Notes: generated by a model not told the origin, from the sequence alone. Positions 17,327-26,853 are shown, numbered from the stretch's first letter. The stretch: DNA of 64,000 nt from G965229605 sp965229605 (GCA_965229605.1 OZ245892.1:1240001-1304000); one strand, 5' to 3'. Made by a program: numbers and translations.

Positions 17327-18259
17327 ATGAGTTTGCGCGTTGCCATTCAGATGGATTCGATTGAGAGCGTTGATTTTTCTGCGGATTCAACGGTTGCGCT
17401 GGCCCGGGAGGCTCAAAGGCGCGGGCATAAGCTGAGCTATTATCTGCCCGAGACCTTGCGCCTTGGGAAAGAGGGCCTGTCTGCAAACGGGCAAAGGCTT
17501 AGGCTTGAAGAGGCGACAAATTTTTCGCTCGGCGAGGTTGAGCCGCTAGAATTAAGTGCCTTTGATGTGGTTTTGCTGCGTCAGGACCCGCCGTTTGATA
17601 TGGCCTATCTGACCACCACCTGGCTGCTGGAGCATATTCATCCGGACACCCTTGTTGTCAATGACCCGAAGTCTGTGCGCGATGCCCCGGAAAAGCTGCT
17701 GATGACGCATTTTCCGCAGCTGATCCCCCCGACCTTGATCACCCGCAATCGCGTGGATATCCATGCTTTTCGCCGGGCCGAAAAAGATATAATCGTCAAG
17801 CCGCTTTATGGAAATGGCGGGGCAGGTATTTTTCATATCAGCCCCTCTGATGATAATCTGAATGCCTTGCTTGATCTTTATTTCGATATGTCGCGCGAGC
17901 CTTTGATGATTCAAACCTATCTGCCAGAGGTGCGCGACGGCGACAAACGCATCATTCTTGCTGATGGAAAGCCTTGCGGTCTATTAAACCGCCTGCCCCC
18001 TGCCGGGGAGGCGCGTTCCAACCTGCATGTTGGCGGCACGGCTGAGCCAACCGAACTGACAAAACGGGATCGGGAAATCTGTGAGGTAATTGGCCCCCAT
18101 TTAAAAGAAAACGGGCTTATTTTTGCCGGCATTGATGTCATAGGGGCTTATCTGACTGAAATTAACGTGACATCGCCAACCGGCTTGCAGGAATCAGCCC
18201 GCTTTTCAGGGCATGATCCGGCGATTGATATTTGGGATGCGATTGAAGCCAGACTTTAA
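17327..18259 (+). CDS. gshB: Glutathione synthetase
   Basis: A 310-residue ATP-grasp ligase that joins gamma-glutamylcysteine and glycine. LRQDPPFDMAYLTTTWLLE is the classic GshB N-terminal signature, KPLYGNGGAGIF is the ATP-binding loop, and FAGIDVIGAYLTEINVTSPT holds the C-terminal metal and ATP ligands. Length is normal for bacteria. It starts 18 bases after ilvE and is probably co-transcribed. It supplies glutathione, needed by persulfide dioxygenases of the type encoded near 13 kb; that functional link is inference. Confidence 0.95.
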   Translation: MSLRVAIQMDSIESVDFSADSTVALAREAQRRGHKLSYYLPETLRLGKEGLSANGQRLRLEEATNFSLGEVEPLELSAFDVVLLRQDPPFDMAYLTTTWLLEHIHPDTLVVNDPKSVRDAPEKLLMTHFPQLIPPTLITRNRVDIHAFRRAEKDIIVKPLYGNGGAGIFHISPSDDNLNALLDLYFDMSREPLMIQTYLPEVRDGDKRIILADGKPCGLLNRLPPAGEARSNLHVGGTAEPTELTKRDREICEVIGPHLKENGLIFAGIDVIGAYLTEINVTSPTGLQESARFSGHDPAIDIWDAIEARL

Positions 18260-18289
18260 ATCTTCCTGTCCAAGCCTCTACGCAGCTGG

Positions 18290-19651
18290 TTATACGGTGT
18301 GACGGTCAGCAATTTCCAACATTCCGTCAATAATATCAAGTCCTTTCATCATATCGCTTTCACTGATATTAAGCGGCGGGGTCAGGCGAATAACATTTGA
18401 AAAGAAACTCAGGAACAACCCGCGCTCCATGGCATAGGCCATCATCTCGGTCATCGGAGCGGCTGCGGCCCCTTTGGCGGCAAACGGCACCAGCGGCACC
18501 CGGGTGTCACGGTTTTTGACCAGCTCCATTCCATTAAACATGCCAAGGCCGCGAATATCGCCGATTGACGGGTGTTTTTCGGCAAGCTGATGAAGCGCAT
18601 CACGCATCAAGACCCCGATTTTTGTGGCGTGATCCAACGTCCCTTCGCTATCCATGATACGAATAGCCGCCACGCCAGAGGCACAGGCCAAAGGATGACC
18701 AGCATAGGTCAATCCACCGGGCAAGGGATAATCTTTCAGCCAAGCGGCGATCTCTTGCGAAACACTCATCGTGCCAAGCGGCACATAACCGGAATTGATG
18801 CCTTTTGCGGCGGTCAGAATATCAGGCTGGACCTGCCAATGGTCAACCGCAAACCATTTGCCGGTGCGCCCAAATCCGGCCATCACCTCATCAGCAATCA
18901 GTAAAATGCCATATTTATCGCAGACCTTGCGAATGGATTGCAGATATCCATCTGGCGGCACCAGAATTCCGTTGGTGCCAACCACAGGCTCCAGGATAAT
19001 CGCTGCAACAGTTTCAGGATTTTCATATTGCAGGATTTCTTCAAAATGCGGCCCGCCAGAACAGACCGGGCAATTTGCCACATCCCCGGCATGGCCTGCC
19101 GGACAGCGATAATCATAGGGATCAAGCAAGCGCACAATCCCCGGCATATCAGCGCGGGTTAAATGGTGGCGCGGGTCCCCGGTGACGCTCAAAGCACCGC
19201 CAGTTCCGCCATGATAACTGCGATAGCGCGCAACAATCTTGTGACGGCCCGTATAATGGCGGGCAAGGCGCATGGCCAGTTCATTAGCCGCCGCACCGCC
19301 GGTTGTAAAAAATGTGCTGGTCAGGTTGGACGGCGTAATATCCACCATCATAGCCGCCAGTTCAGAGCGCACATCGGAACCAAAAGCCGGGCCGATATAA
19401 CAGAGTTTATCTGCCTGCGCCTTGATCGCTTCAATAATGCCCGGATGCTGATGACCGAGATTGGCATTGACCAACTGGGATTGAAAATCCAGATAATATT
19501 TGCCTTCATTATCCCAGAACCAGGACCCTTTCCCGCCAACAATAACCCGGGGTTTGTTGCCTTGTTTTGACCAACTTTGCAGATAATGCTGTGCGTGGGT
19601 TTCGGCGATCCAGTCCGGATCATGAACGGGGTAATGATTGGATAGAAACAT
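18290..19651 (-). CDS. Class III aminotransferase (taurine/omega-amino acid type)
   Basis: A 453-residue PLP enzyme of the omega-aminotransferase family. FTTGGAAANELAMRLAR binds cofactor phosphate, LIADEVMAGFGRTG has the aspartate that contacts the pyridine nitrogen, and LTAAKGINSGYVPLG holds the catalytic lysine near residue 270. The family includes taurine:pyruvate and beta-alanine aminotransferases. A CPAGHAGDVANCPVC insert near residue 175 adds extra cysteines. It closes a leftward run with two enolase-superfamily enzymes and a dimethylglycine-dehydrogenase-like gene, so it may process the amino acid released after demethylation. Substrate unknown. Confidence 0.85.
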   Translation of the reverse strand: MFLSNHYPVHDPDWIAETHAQHYLQSWSKQGNKPRVIVGGKGSWFWDNEGKYYLDFQSQLVNANLGHQHPGIIEAIKAQADKLCYIGPAFGSDVRSELAAMMVDITPSNLTSTFFTTGGAAANELAMRLARHYTGRHKIVARYRSYHGGTGGALSVTGDPRHHLTRADMPGIVRLLDPYDYRCPAGHAGDVANCPVCSGGPHFEEILQYENPETVAAIILEPVVGTNGILVPPDGYLQSIRKVCDKYGILLIADEVMAGFGRTGKWFAVDHWQVQPDILTAAKGINSGYVPLGTMSVSQEIAAWLKDYPLPGGLTYAGHPLACASGVAAIRIMDSEGTLDHATKIGVLMRDALHQLAEKHPSIGDIRGLGMFNGMELVKNRDTRVPLVPFAAKGAAAAPMTEMMAYAMERGLFLSFFSNVIRLTPPLNISESDMMKGLDIIDGMLEIADRHTV

Positions 19652-19690
19652 CGGTTTTCCTGCTAAATCGTTTGGTCATTCAATGATTGC

Positions 19691-20788
19691 TTATTCAATA
19701 ACCTGATCGGGGGACCCCGGGTCAGGATTAACCCCAAGCCCGATGCCTTGCGGCGGGGCAATATGACCGTCTTTACGCCCGGGCAAGGACGCATCAAGAC
19801 GCGGCGAAACATAGGAGGACAGATCACAGACATTCATCAGAAACTTGGTTTCACTGGCAGCCCCCAGATGAAGGGCGGCAGCCGTGATGATATCACTGCC
19901 CCAAGTGTCTTCAATGCACATTTTAACCCCCAATGTCTGGCAAAGATCTCGGGCCTGACGAGCCCGGCTTAGCCCGCCAAATTTCGAGGTTTTAATGGCG
20001 ACCGCATCCATACAGCCTGCCTGTGCAGCTTTGATCAGGCTTGGGATATCATGGATATTTTCGTCAAGTTTCATCGGCAAGCCGATTGCGGCCCGGACAT
20101 CGGCGCATTGTTCGATGGTTGCACAGGGTTGTTCCAGCATGACATCAAGATGCGCGACAGCGCGTCCAACCCGGGTTGCGGTCAGCTTGTCCGCCCCGCA
20201 ATTCCAGTCGCCATAGACCAGCACATCAACCGGCATGGCTTCGCGTATTTTACTTAAACGTTCGACATCAACAGGCCAGTCATTATCTGCCCCCAGCTTG
20301 ACCTGAATTTGTCTGATTCCGCTTTTATGCGCCTCCACAGCAATCCGCACCATCTCGTCCGGTTCAATGCAGGTCACCGAATGATAAAGCGGCAAAGCCG
20401 CATTTTGAAGCCCGCCGAAAAGCGAAAAAAGCGGCAGATTCGCCACTTTTCCCGTGATATCCCAAAAGGCAATATTCAAGGCCGATTTCGCATACTCATG
20501 GCCGATCAGCCATGAATCAAGTTTGCGCGTCAGGACATCGGCCCCCACCGGATTTTCCCCCAGCAGGACCGGCGCCATTTCAACAATCGCCGGTGCAACC
20601 CCCCGGGCATAGGCTGGCAGATAATGCGGAATCGGGCAGACTTCTCCCCAGCCAGAAATCCCGGCGTCTGTATCCACCCGCACAACCACTGTTTCAACGG
20701 TATCGCAGGTTTTACCCTCTGCCATATGATAGGGCTGGCTTGAGGTTAAATTCTTATGCCAGAGCAGGATACGGGTTATTTTCATCAT
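19691..20788 (-). CDS. Enolase-superfamily enzyme, HpbD-like epimerase/racemase
   Basis: A 365-residue mandelate racemase/muconate lactonizing enzyme relative. QVKLG near residue 160 has one catalytic lysine; YGDWNCG, MLEQPC and KLDENI carry the Asp, Glu and Asp/Glu metal ligands; AIKTSKFGG has the second catalytic lysine. The whole sequence, notably GWGE-CP near residue 45, GHEYAKSALNIA and DTWGSDIITAA, resembles recalled 4-hydroxyproline betaine 2-epimerase HpbD. That enzyme acts on betaines, which fits the neighbouring demethylase-like genes. The start overlaps the upstream paralogue's stop as ATGA. Confidence 0.82.
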   Translation of the reverse strand: MMKITRILLWHKNLTSSQPYHMAEGKTCDTVETVVVRVDTDAGISGWGEVCPIPHYLPAYARGVAPAIVEMAPVLLGENPVGADVLTRKLDSWLIGHEYAKSALNIAFWDITGKVANLPLFSLFGGLQNAALPLYHSVTCIEPDEMVRIAVEAHKSGIRQIQVKLGADNDWPVDVERLSKIREAMPVDVLVYGDWNCGADKLTATRVGRAVAHLDVMLEQPCATIEQCADVRAAIGLPMKLDENIHDIPSLIKAAQAGCMDAVAIKTSKFGGLSRARQARDLCQTLGVKMCIEDTWGSDIITAAALHLGAASETKFLMNVCDLSSYVSPRLDASLPGRKDGHIAPPQGIGLGVNPDPGSPDQVIE

Positions 20789-21897
20789 TCCTCCCCATAG
20801 ATCGCAAGCGGCGGGCCAAGGCTTTCTTCATCCGGATGGACGCCAAGTCCGGGCTGCTGTGACAAAGTTAAATGGCCTCTATCTGCACGCGGTCCGCGCC
20901 CGCCTGCAATCTCCACTTCAATCATATCTTGGCACGCCCAGACTCCCAGCAAATGAGGGTCAGGAATGGTCGCCGCAAGATGCAAGGCCTCGGTATCGGC
21001 AAGCACAGAGCCACCGGTTGCCATAACAAACAAATCAATCCCGTGCGCCAGTGCAATATCGCGCATGCGGGCCGCCTTGGTCAGCCCGCCAACCCGGTTT
21101 AATTTAATGCCAAAGACCTCGGCAATGCCATCTCGGGCAATGCGGGCGGCATCCTGCAAGCTGATAAGACTTTCATCAACGCTGACCGGCGCACTATGCA
21201 AAGGGCGAATAGCCGCAATATCGTCAAGCGTTTCCGCCGGTTGCTCAAACATCATGCCAAGACTTTCCGTGGCTTTCATCACCCGCACCGCCTGCTGACG
21301 AGTCCAGGCCCGGTTGATATCATAAAGAATAATTTCCTGATCCGGGCGGGAGGCTTCAATATCACGGATGCGGGCAATATCCATCTCGACATTGCCGCCC
21401 AGCTTGACTGAATGGGCAATATAGCCTCGCGCACGGTAGCTATCCATCAGTGTGCGGGTTTCCTCGATGGTTTTGGCCCCGATAGACGCCGCAATCGGCT
21501 TTGGCGTAAAAGATACCGCCCCCATCAATGCCGCAATTGGCAGACCTGCGGCCTGCCCGGCAATATCCCAGCAGGCCATATCAATCGGCGATTTTGCATA
21601 GAGATGACCCGGCAAGGCGATATCCATCGCCCGTTCGACCGAAAGCATATGGCGCGGGTCAAGCCCGATCACAAACCGGGCCATTGTTTCAATCCCGGCA
21701 CGGATACCGGGTCCGTGCGCAGGGACATAGGTATGACCCCACGGAGTCCCCTCCCCCCAGCCGGTCAGGCCCTGGTCGGTTTCTATTTTGACAAAGGTCG
21801 CATCCAGCACCTCAAATTTTAATCGCCCGCCTGAAAGATAATAGGGGTGCGATAACGGCAAATCTTTCTGATAGACGGTAATTCGGGTGATTTTCAT
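20785..21897 (-). CDS. Enolase-superfamily enzyme, second paralogue
   Basis: A 370-residue mandelate racemase-type protein, related to but clearly diverged from its neighbour. HSVKLGGN near residue 165 has a catalytic lysine, YDINRAW, MFEQPAE and VDESLI the metal ligands, and GIKLNRVGG the second lysine, so it should be active. The C-terminal MATGGSVLADTEALHLAA differs from the D-W-G-D motif of its neighbour, pointing to another substrate or reaction (epimerisation versus dehydration). It starts 22 bases after the dimethylglycine-dehydrogenase-like stop. The two genes together suggest handling of both stereoisomers or two successive steps. Confidence 0.83.
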   Translation of the reverse strand: MKITRITVYQKDLPLSHPYYLSGGRLKFEVLDATFVKIETDQGLTGWGEGTPWGHTYVPAHGPGIRAGIETMARFVIGLDPRHMLSVERAMDIALPGHLYAKSPIDMACWDIAGQAAGLPIAALMGAVSFTPKPIAASIGAKTIEETRTLMDSYRARGYIAHSVKLGGNVEMDIARIRDIEASRPDQEIILYDINRAWTRQQAVRVMKATESLGMMFEQPAETLDDIAAIRPLHSAPVSVDESLISLQDAARIARDGIAEVFGIKLNRVGGLTKAARMRDIALAHGIDLFVMATGGSVLADTEALHLAATIPDPHLLGVWACQDMIEVEIAGGRGPRADRGHLTLSQQPGLGVHPDEESLGPPLAIYGEE

Positions 21898-21919
21898 GAC
21901 AACCGATCAGGAGAACACG

Positions 21920-24349
21920 TTATTGGCGGGGCATTTTATTTTCAGGGTCATAGACAGCATGATTTCCCAGAACACGGGCCGGGCGCGGTGTGCCAGCAAC
22001 CACGACTTCAATGTCCTGCCCGGCAATATGCGCTTCTGGCTTGATATAGGCAAAAGCCAGCGTTTTTCCGGTGCGCGGGCCATAGGCCACACTGGCGGTG
22101 GAGCCAATCACTGTCCCTTCCAGCAAAACAGCTTCCCCGCCATGGCCATCAACAATGCCATCGCTGTCAATCTCGATATAGGCACAGACAAAACGCACCG
22201 GGGCTTTCAGCATAGCCTCCTTGCCGATAAAATCCTTGTCGGTTTTCACAAAACGCATGACATCGGCTTCTTGCGGCGTGACCTCGTTGGTCAGTTCCCC
22301 GGCCCCTTTAAAGGCTTTTTCCATGCGCATGGCATTCATCGCAAAACTGCCATAATCCCTAAGGCCCAAATCTGCCCCGGCATTCCACAAGGCCGCATAG
22401 ACCGCCTGCATTGACTCGCGCGACATGTGAAATTCCCAGCCAAGCTCACCCGCATAACTCATCCGCAAAGCCAGACACTCATGCCCGGCAATCAGAATAT
22501 TCCGGGCGCGCAGCCAGGGAAAAGCCTCATGTGAGACATCGGACTCACTGCAACTTGCCAGAATCCTGCGGGCCAACGGGCCATTCAAAGCCAAAGCCGC
22601 CCAGTCGTCAGAACGTAGGATAATATCAACCGCCATACCTTCCCGATATTTATCCAGATGATCCAGCAGACGTTGCTCAAAAAACGCCGCACAGACCAGA
22701 TAAAAACGATCCTCTGCCAACCGGATCAAGGTGGTTTCCAACTCAATCCGCCCGGCCTCATTTAACATATGGGTCAGCGCAATCCCCCCATCGCGGCGCG
22801 GAAGATGATTAGCCACCAGCCGATCCAGCAATGTCGCCGCCTCCGCCCCGCAGACCTCTATCTTGGTGAAAGCCGTGATATCCATAATGCCAGCCGCTTC
22901 ACAGACTGCTTTGACTTCCGCGCTCACCAGCTCATGGACAATGTTGCGCCGGAAACTATAATGATCCTGCTGCGCAACCCCCTCACGGGCAAACCAGCGC
23001 GGACGCTCATGACCATAGACCTCTTCAAAAACCGCGCCTTTTTCCTGCAACGGCGCATAAAGCGGACTGGGCTTGACCGGGCGACCCGCCAGCCGGTTAA
23101 AATGCGGAAAAGGAATCTCGTGGCGCAGGCAATAATCCTCTTTCGCCTTGGTGACTTGCCAGTCCTTTTTGGCATAAGCTCCAAAGCGGCGGGGATCAAA
23201 CTCCCGCATATTGATGTCTGCCGCCCCCTCCACCATCCAGCGGGCCAACTCCCGGGCCAGACCAGGGCCCCAGCCAATCCCGATCTGCACCCCGCAACAG
23301 CACCAGTAATTCTGAACTCCCGGAGCCGGACCAATCAGGGGATTGCCATCGGGCGGGTGGCTGATCGCCCCATGCACTTCACGCGATATCCCCAGTGTGG
23401 ACAAGACTGGCATCCGCTCAAGGGCATTTTCAAGCCATGGCATAACCCGGTCATAATCCGCTTTAAACAATTCGTTTTCAGCTTCCCACGGGCAAAAATC
23501 CTCCCAGACCGTGTTGGGGTTTTCTTTCTCATAAATGCCGATCAGGCCCTTTTTTTGCTCCATCCGGATATAACCGGAAACCAGCCGATCATCCCGGACA
23601 ACCGGTAATTCGCTTGCAAGCTCCATAAATTCCGGTACATTTTCGGTCACAAAATAATGATGCGTCATGGAGGTCATCGGCAGTTGCAGACCCGACCATT
23701 CCCCCATCTGACGGGCATAGGTCCCGCCCGCATTGACAATATGCGCACAGGTTATGGCTCCCTGTTCAGTTGTCACAACCCACTCTTTGCTTTTGTTTTG
23801 TTTGATATCAGTGGCCCGGCAGCGGCGAATAATCCGCACGCCTAGCTGACGGGCTCCGGCGGCAAAACCCATGGTCGCCGTGGCCGGATCAACATGGCCA
23901 TCATCAGGCGTATGCAGGGCCGCCAGTACCCCGTCCAGATTGTAAAAAGGGTGGAGGTCGGCGATCTGTTCAGGGGTGATCAGTTCAATATTAAAGCCAA
24001 GCGAACGCCCGACACTCAGCGTATGACGCAACCAGTCGAGTTCATCAGTGCTATAGGCCAGACGCAAAGACCCGCAGCCATGCCAGGTGACGGGTTGCCC
24101 GGTTTCAGCTTCCAGCGCACCGGAATATTGATGAATGTTATATTCAACACATTTTCCCAACCCGTAAGAGGAGGTTGATTGCGTGATCTGGCCTGCTGCA
24201 TGCCAGGTTGAGCCAGATGTCAGTTCAGCTTTTTCAAGCAAAACGACATCGTGCCAGCCCAGATGCGCCAGATGATAGGCCAGGGAAACCCCCATAATAC
24301 CGCCGCCAACGATAACACATTGAGCCTGTGTAGGAAAATTGTCAGACAT
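21920..24349 (-). CDS. Dimethylglycine/sarcosine dehydrogenase-like FAD-GcvT fusion
   Basis: An 809-residue two-part demethylase. Residues about 10-390 form a DAO-type FAD oxidoreductase: VIVGGGIMGVSLAYHLA is the dinucleotide motif and GSTWHAAGQ contains the histidine that often binds FAD covalently in this family. Residues about 430-800 form a GcvT/aminomethyltransferase-like folate domain (SYAGELGWEFHM). Such enzymes oxidise N-methyl groups and pass the one-carbon unit to tetrahydrofolate. Beside a Rieske demethylase and HpbD-like enzymes it probably removes the next methyl group of a betaine. It diverges from the RpiR gene. Confidence 0.88.
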   Translation of the reverse strand: MSDNFPTQAQCVIVGGGIMGVSLAYHLAHLGWHDVVLLEKAELTSGSTWHAAGQITQSTSSYGLGKCVEYNIHQYSGALEAETGQPVTWHGCGSLRLAYSTDELDWLRHTLSVGRSLGFNIELITPEQIADLHPFYNLDGVLAALHTPDDGHVDPATATMGFAAGARQLGVRIIRRCRATDIKQNKSKEWVVTTEQGAITCAHIVNAGGTYARQMGEWSGLQLPMTSMTHHYFVTENVPEFMELASELPVVRDDRLVSGYIRMEQKKGLIGIYEKENPNTVWEDFCPWEAENELFKADYDRVMPWLENALERMPVLSTLGISREVHGAISHPPDGNPLIGPAPGVQNYWCCCGVQIGIGWGPGLARELARWMVEGAADINMREFDPRRFGAYAKKDWQVTKAKEDYCLRHEIPFPHFNRLAGRPVKPSPLYAPLQEKGAVFEEVYGHERPRWFAREGVAQQDHYSFRRNIVHELVSAEVKAVCEAAGIMDITAFTKIEVCGAEAATLLDRLVANHLPRRDGGIALTHMLNEAGRIELETTLIRLAEDRFYLVCAAFFEQRLLDHLDKYREGMAVDIILRSDDWAALALNGPLARRILASCSESDVSHEAFPWLRARNILIAGHECLALRMSYAGELGWEFHMSRESMQAVYAALWNAGADLGLRDYGSFAMNAMRMEKAFKGAGELTNEVTPQEADVMRFVKTDKDFIGKEAMLKAPVRFVCAYIEIDSDGIVDGHGGEAVLLEGTVIGSTASVAYGPRTGKTLAFAYIKPEAHIAGQDIEVVVAGTPRPARVLGNHAVYDPENKMPRQ

Positions 24350-24380
24350 TTAAGCCCCTTAAGACCCCTCAGGATTTATC

Positions 24381-24419
24381 TCGACAACATAGTCAAACAA
24401 ATGTATGATTGTCAATCAT
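24381..24419 (+). promoter_or_regulatory. Promoter plus palindromic operator ahead of the RpiR gene
   Basis: TCGACA (24381-24386) and TATGAT (24404-24409) are 17 bases apart, close to sigma-70 consensus, and place the transcript start near the ATG at 24418, so the mRNA could be leaderless. A perfect 15-bp palindrome ATGATTG-T-CAATCAT spans 24405-24419, covering the -10 box and part of the start codon. Outer arms ACAAATG and CATTTGT are also inverted around it. Autorepression by the RpiR protein is inferred. Confidence 0.6.
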
Positions 24420-25305
24420 GAATCAAGCATTTGTATCAATTTCGCCGCTTCATATTCTGGCTGACCGTTTGCAGGAATTAACGCCAGAAATGAAAAAGGC
24501 GGCTCATTTTGTCATAAAGAACCCGCAAGAAGTCGGGATTTCAACCGTGCGCGAAATTGCCAGGTCTGCTGATGTCAATCCCAATACCTTTATCCGCATG
24601 GCCCGGCAGCTTGGCTTTGACGGCTATGAAGCCTTTCGCCAGCCTTTTCGCGAAGCCATTCGCCAGGGCTCTTTGAGCTTTTCAGACCGCGCCCGCTGGC
24701 TGCAGGACCGGCGCAAGCAAGGGCATATGGGGCCGCTTTATGCCGATATGATCAGCGCAACCTTGCGCAATATCGAAGAGACCTTTGCCGCTATTTCTGA
24801 TAAAGACCTGCGCGAAGCTGCCGAAGCCATCTGGAATGCCCGCACGGTCTTCACGCTGGGCGTTGGCGTGAATTATGCAAATGCCCAGAATTTCACCTAT
24901 CTGGCTTCAACCGGGATGGTGCAGTTTCACACAATCCCGAAAGCCGGGACGGCTGCCAGCGATGATCTGGCCTGGGCTGATTCACGGGATTTACTGATCG
25001 CTCTTACCCATACGCCTTGTCGTCAGGAAGTCGTTGATACCATCAAACTGGCCCGTACTCAGGGGATGAAAATTATCGGTATTTCTGATAGCCTGGTCAA
25101 TCCACCCATTCTGGAAGCCGACTACGGATTTGTGACTGCAATCGATACGCCGCAGTTTTTCCCTTCTTCTGTGGCGATCATCGCTTTGCTGGAAACGCTT
25201 TTATCCTTTGTGATTGCCAGCGCATCGGATACGATTGTCAAACGGGTTGAGGCTTTTCATCAACGCCGTCATGATCTTGGCCTTTATGTCAAGGGGGCCG
25301 CATGA
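24418..25305 (+). CDS. RpiR/MurR-family transcriptional regulator
   Basis: About 295 residues from MNQAF. An N-terminal HTH_6 domain (residues about 10-80; STVREIARSADVNPNTFIRM holds the helix-turn-helix) is joined to a SIS domain (about 120-260; VFTLGVGVNYANAQNF), which in this family binds sugar phosphates or other small ligands. A TTG start nine bases upstream is possible but the ATG fits the promoter better. Its stop overlaps the Rieske gene start as ATGA, so enzyme and regulator are coupled. It diverges from the four-gene leftward operon and presumably controls both sides. Confidence 0.9.
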   Translation: MNQAFVSISPLHILADRLQELTPEMKKAAHFVIKNPQEVGISTVREIARSADVNPNTFIRMARQLGFDGYEAFRQPFREAIRQGSLSFSDRARWLQDRRKQGHMGPLYADMISATLRNIEETFAAISDKDLREAAEAIWNARTVFTLGVGVNYANAQNFTYLASTGMVQFHTIPKAGTAASDDLAWADSRDLLIALTHTPCRQEVVDTIKLARTQGMKIIGISDSLVNPPILEADYGFVTAIDTPQFFPSSVAIIALLETLLSFVIASASDTIVKRVEAFHQRRHDLGLYVKGAA

Positions 25306-26438
25306 TGTCTGCTTTGGAACCCCGCCATGCACTGGCTGCCCATTATTATACAGACCCGGCCTGTTTTGCCCGTGAAAAGGTCAATTTATTCTCCCGCACC
25401 TGGCAATTTGCCGGTCATATGGCCGAAATCCCCAAGGCGGGCGATTACTTTACTTTTGAAATCGCCGGATATAGTCTTTTTTGCATCCGGGACCGCGAAG
25501 GACACATCAACACCTTCTATAATGTCTGCCAGCACCGCGCGCATCAGCTTGTTTCAGGAAGCGGCAATGCGCGGGTTGTGGTTTGTCCCTACCACCAATG
25601 GAGTTACGAACTTTCCGGCAAGTTGCGGGCGGCACCCAATAGCCGTAATGTGCCGGGCTTTGACCGGGATAAAATCTGTTTAACCTCTGTCCGGACCGAG
25701 ATTTTTCACGGTTTTATCTTTGTCAATCTGGATGATCAAGCCGCACCAATGGATGAATGGTATCCAGATGTCCGTCAAGAGCTTGCTGAATTTGTCCCCG
25801 ATATCAACCAGCTTGCACCTTTAAAATGGGTTGAGATTCCCGAAAATTGTAACTGGAAAGTATCGGTCGAAAATTATTCTGAATGCTATCATTGCGCCGC
25901 CAACCACCCGACCTTTTCCAAAGGGGTGATCAAGCCGGAGACCTATGATATTCAACCCGATAAAAAAGGCTATGTTCTGCGCCATACAACCGAATGTCAG
26001 GCGATGGACCGCATGACCTATCCTGTTGATCTTGAAGTCAATCATGCCGGGGACTATCAAAGCTGGTTTCTCTGGCCCACGGTTTCTTTTCAAGTCTATC
26101 CGGGCAATATCCTGAACAGCTATCACTGGCGACCCGTCCAGCATGACAAGGTCGTGGTCTGGCGCGGATGGTATAGCCCTGGCGGAAACGACAGCGAGGT
26201 AATCAGCAAACTGGCACTTCAGGACCGCGAAACCACGGTTGCCGAGGATATCCACCTGGTCGAAAGTGTCTATCGCGGGCTGCAGTCACCGGGCTATAAG
26301 CCAGGTCCCCTGGTGCTTGATCCGAAATGCGGAGTGATGAGCGAACATTCTATTGCCCGGCTGCATGACTGGATACGCGAGGCTCTGGATAAGCCGAATA
26401 ATAATGAAAATAATGAAGAAAGGACTGAAAATGCCTGA
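25302..26438 (+). CDS. Rieske non-heme iron oxygenase, quaternary-amine demethylase type
   Basis: A 378-residue terminal oxygenase. The Rieske centre is formed by CQHRAHQL near residue 75 and CPYHQWSY near residue 97 (C-x-H and C-x2-H). ENYSECYHCAANHP near residue 190 supplies two iron-binding histidines and AEDIHLVES near residue 315 the aspartate. The sequence resembles stachydrine demethylase Stc2, carnitine oxygenase CntA and glycine-betaine demethylase GbcA. It would oxidatively remove a methyl group from a trimethyl- or dimethylammonium compound. No reductase gene lies in the cluster, so a partner must be elsewhere. Either of two adjacent ATGs could be used. Confidence 0.88.
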   Translation: MMSALEPRHALAAHYYTDPACFAREKVNLFSRTWQFAGHMAEIPKAGDYFTFEIAGYSLFCIRDREGHINTFYNVCQHRAHQLVSGSGNARVVVCPYHQWSYELSGKLRAAPNSRNVPGFDRDKICLTSVRTEIFHGFIFVNLDDQAAPMDEWYPDVRQELAEFVPDINQLAPLKWVEIPENCNWKVSVENYSECYHCAANHPTFSKGVIKPETYDIQPDKKGYVLRHTTECQAMDRMTYPVDLEVNHAGDYQSWFLWPTVSFQVYPGNILNSYHWRPVQHDKVVVWRGWYSPGGNDSEVISKLALQDRETTVAEDIHLVESVYRGLQSPGYKPGPLVLDPKCGVMSEHSIARLHDWIREALDKPNNNENNEERTENA

Positions 26439-26844
26439 ACCAAAAGCGAACCACGGCCCCTTTGATGAAGATTTATTTCTTAAAGGGCTGGAACAACGCA
26501 AAGCAACATTGGGGGCTGCGTATGTTGAAAAGAATCTGGCCGCAGCCGATGACCTCACTCGCCCCTTTCAAGAAGCCATGACCGCCTGGTGCTGGGGGTT
26601 TGGCTGGGGCGATGAAGCGATTGACCCGAAAACCCGCTCATTGATGAATCTTTCCATGATCGGTGCCTTGGGAAAGATGGCAGAATGGGAAACGCACTGC
26701 AAGGGCGCCCTTGGCAACGGGGTTACCTTTGAAGAACTGCGTGCCACCATTCATATCATCGGCATTTATTGCGGGGTGCCGCAAGCCCTGGAGTGCTTCC
26801 GTGTCGCCCGCAAGGTTCTGGACGAGCAGGCCGCAAAACAATAA
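26431..26844 (+). CDS. Carboxymuconolactone-decarboxylase-family protein
   Basis: About 137 residues from MPEPKA, overlapping the Rieske stop by eight bases and preceded by AAGGA. It has the alpha-helical CMD/AhpD fold: DPKTRSLMNLSMIGALGKMAEWETH is the core helix, followed by CKGALGNGVTFEELRATI and IYCGVPQALECF. The family includes gamma-carboxymuconolactone decarboxylases and peroxidase-like proteins. A C-x2-C pair of the AhpD type is not evident. Its place in the cluster suggests a late step or a detoxifying role, but the reaction is unknown. Confidence 0.82.
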   Translation: MPEPKANHGPFDEDLFLKGLEQRKATLGAAYVEKNLAAADDLTRPFQEAMTAWCWGFGWGDEAIDPKTRSLMNLSMIGALGKMAEWETHCKGALGNGVTFEELRATIHIIGIYCGVPQALECFRVARKVLDEQAAKQ

Positions 26845-26853
26845 AGAGTATTT

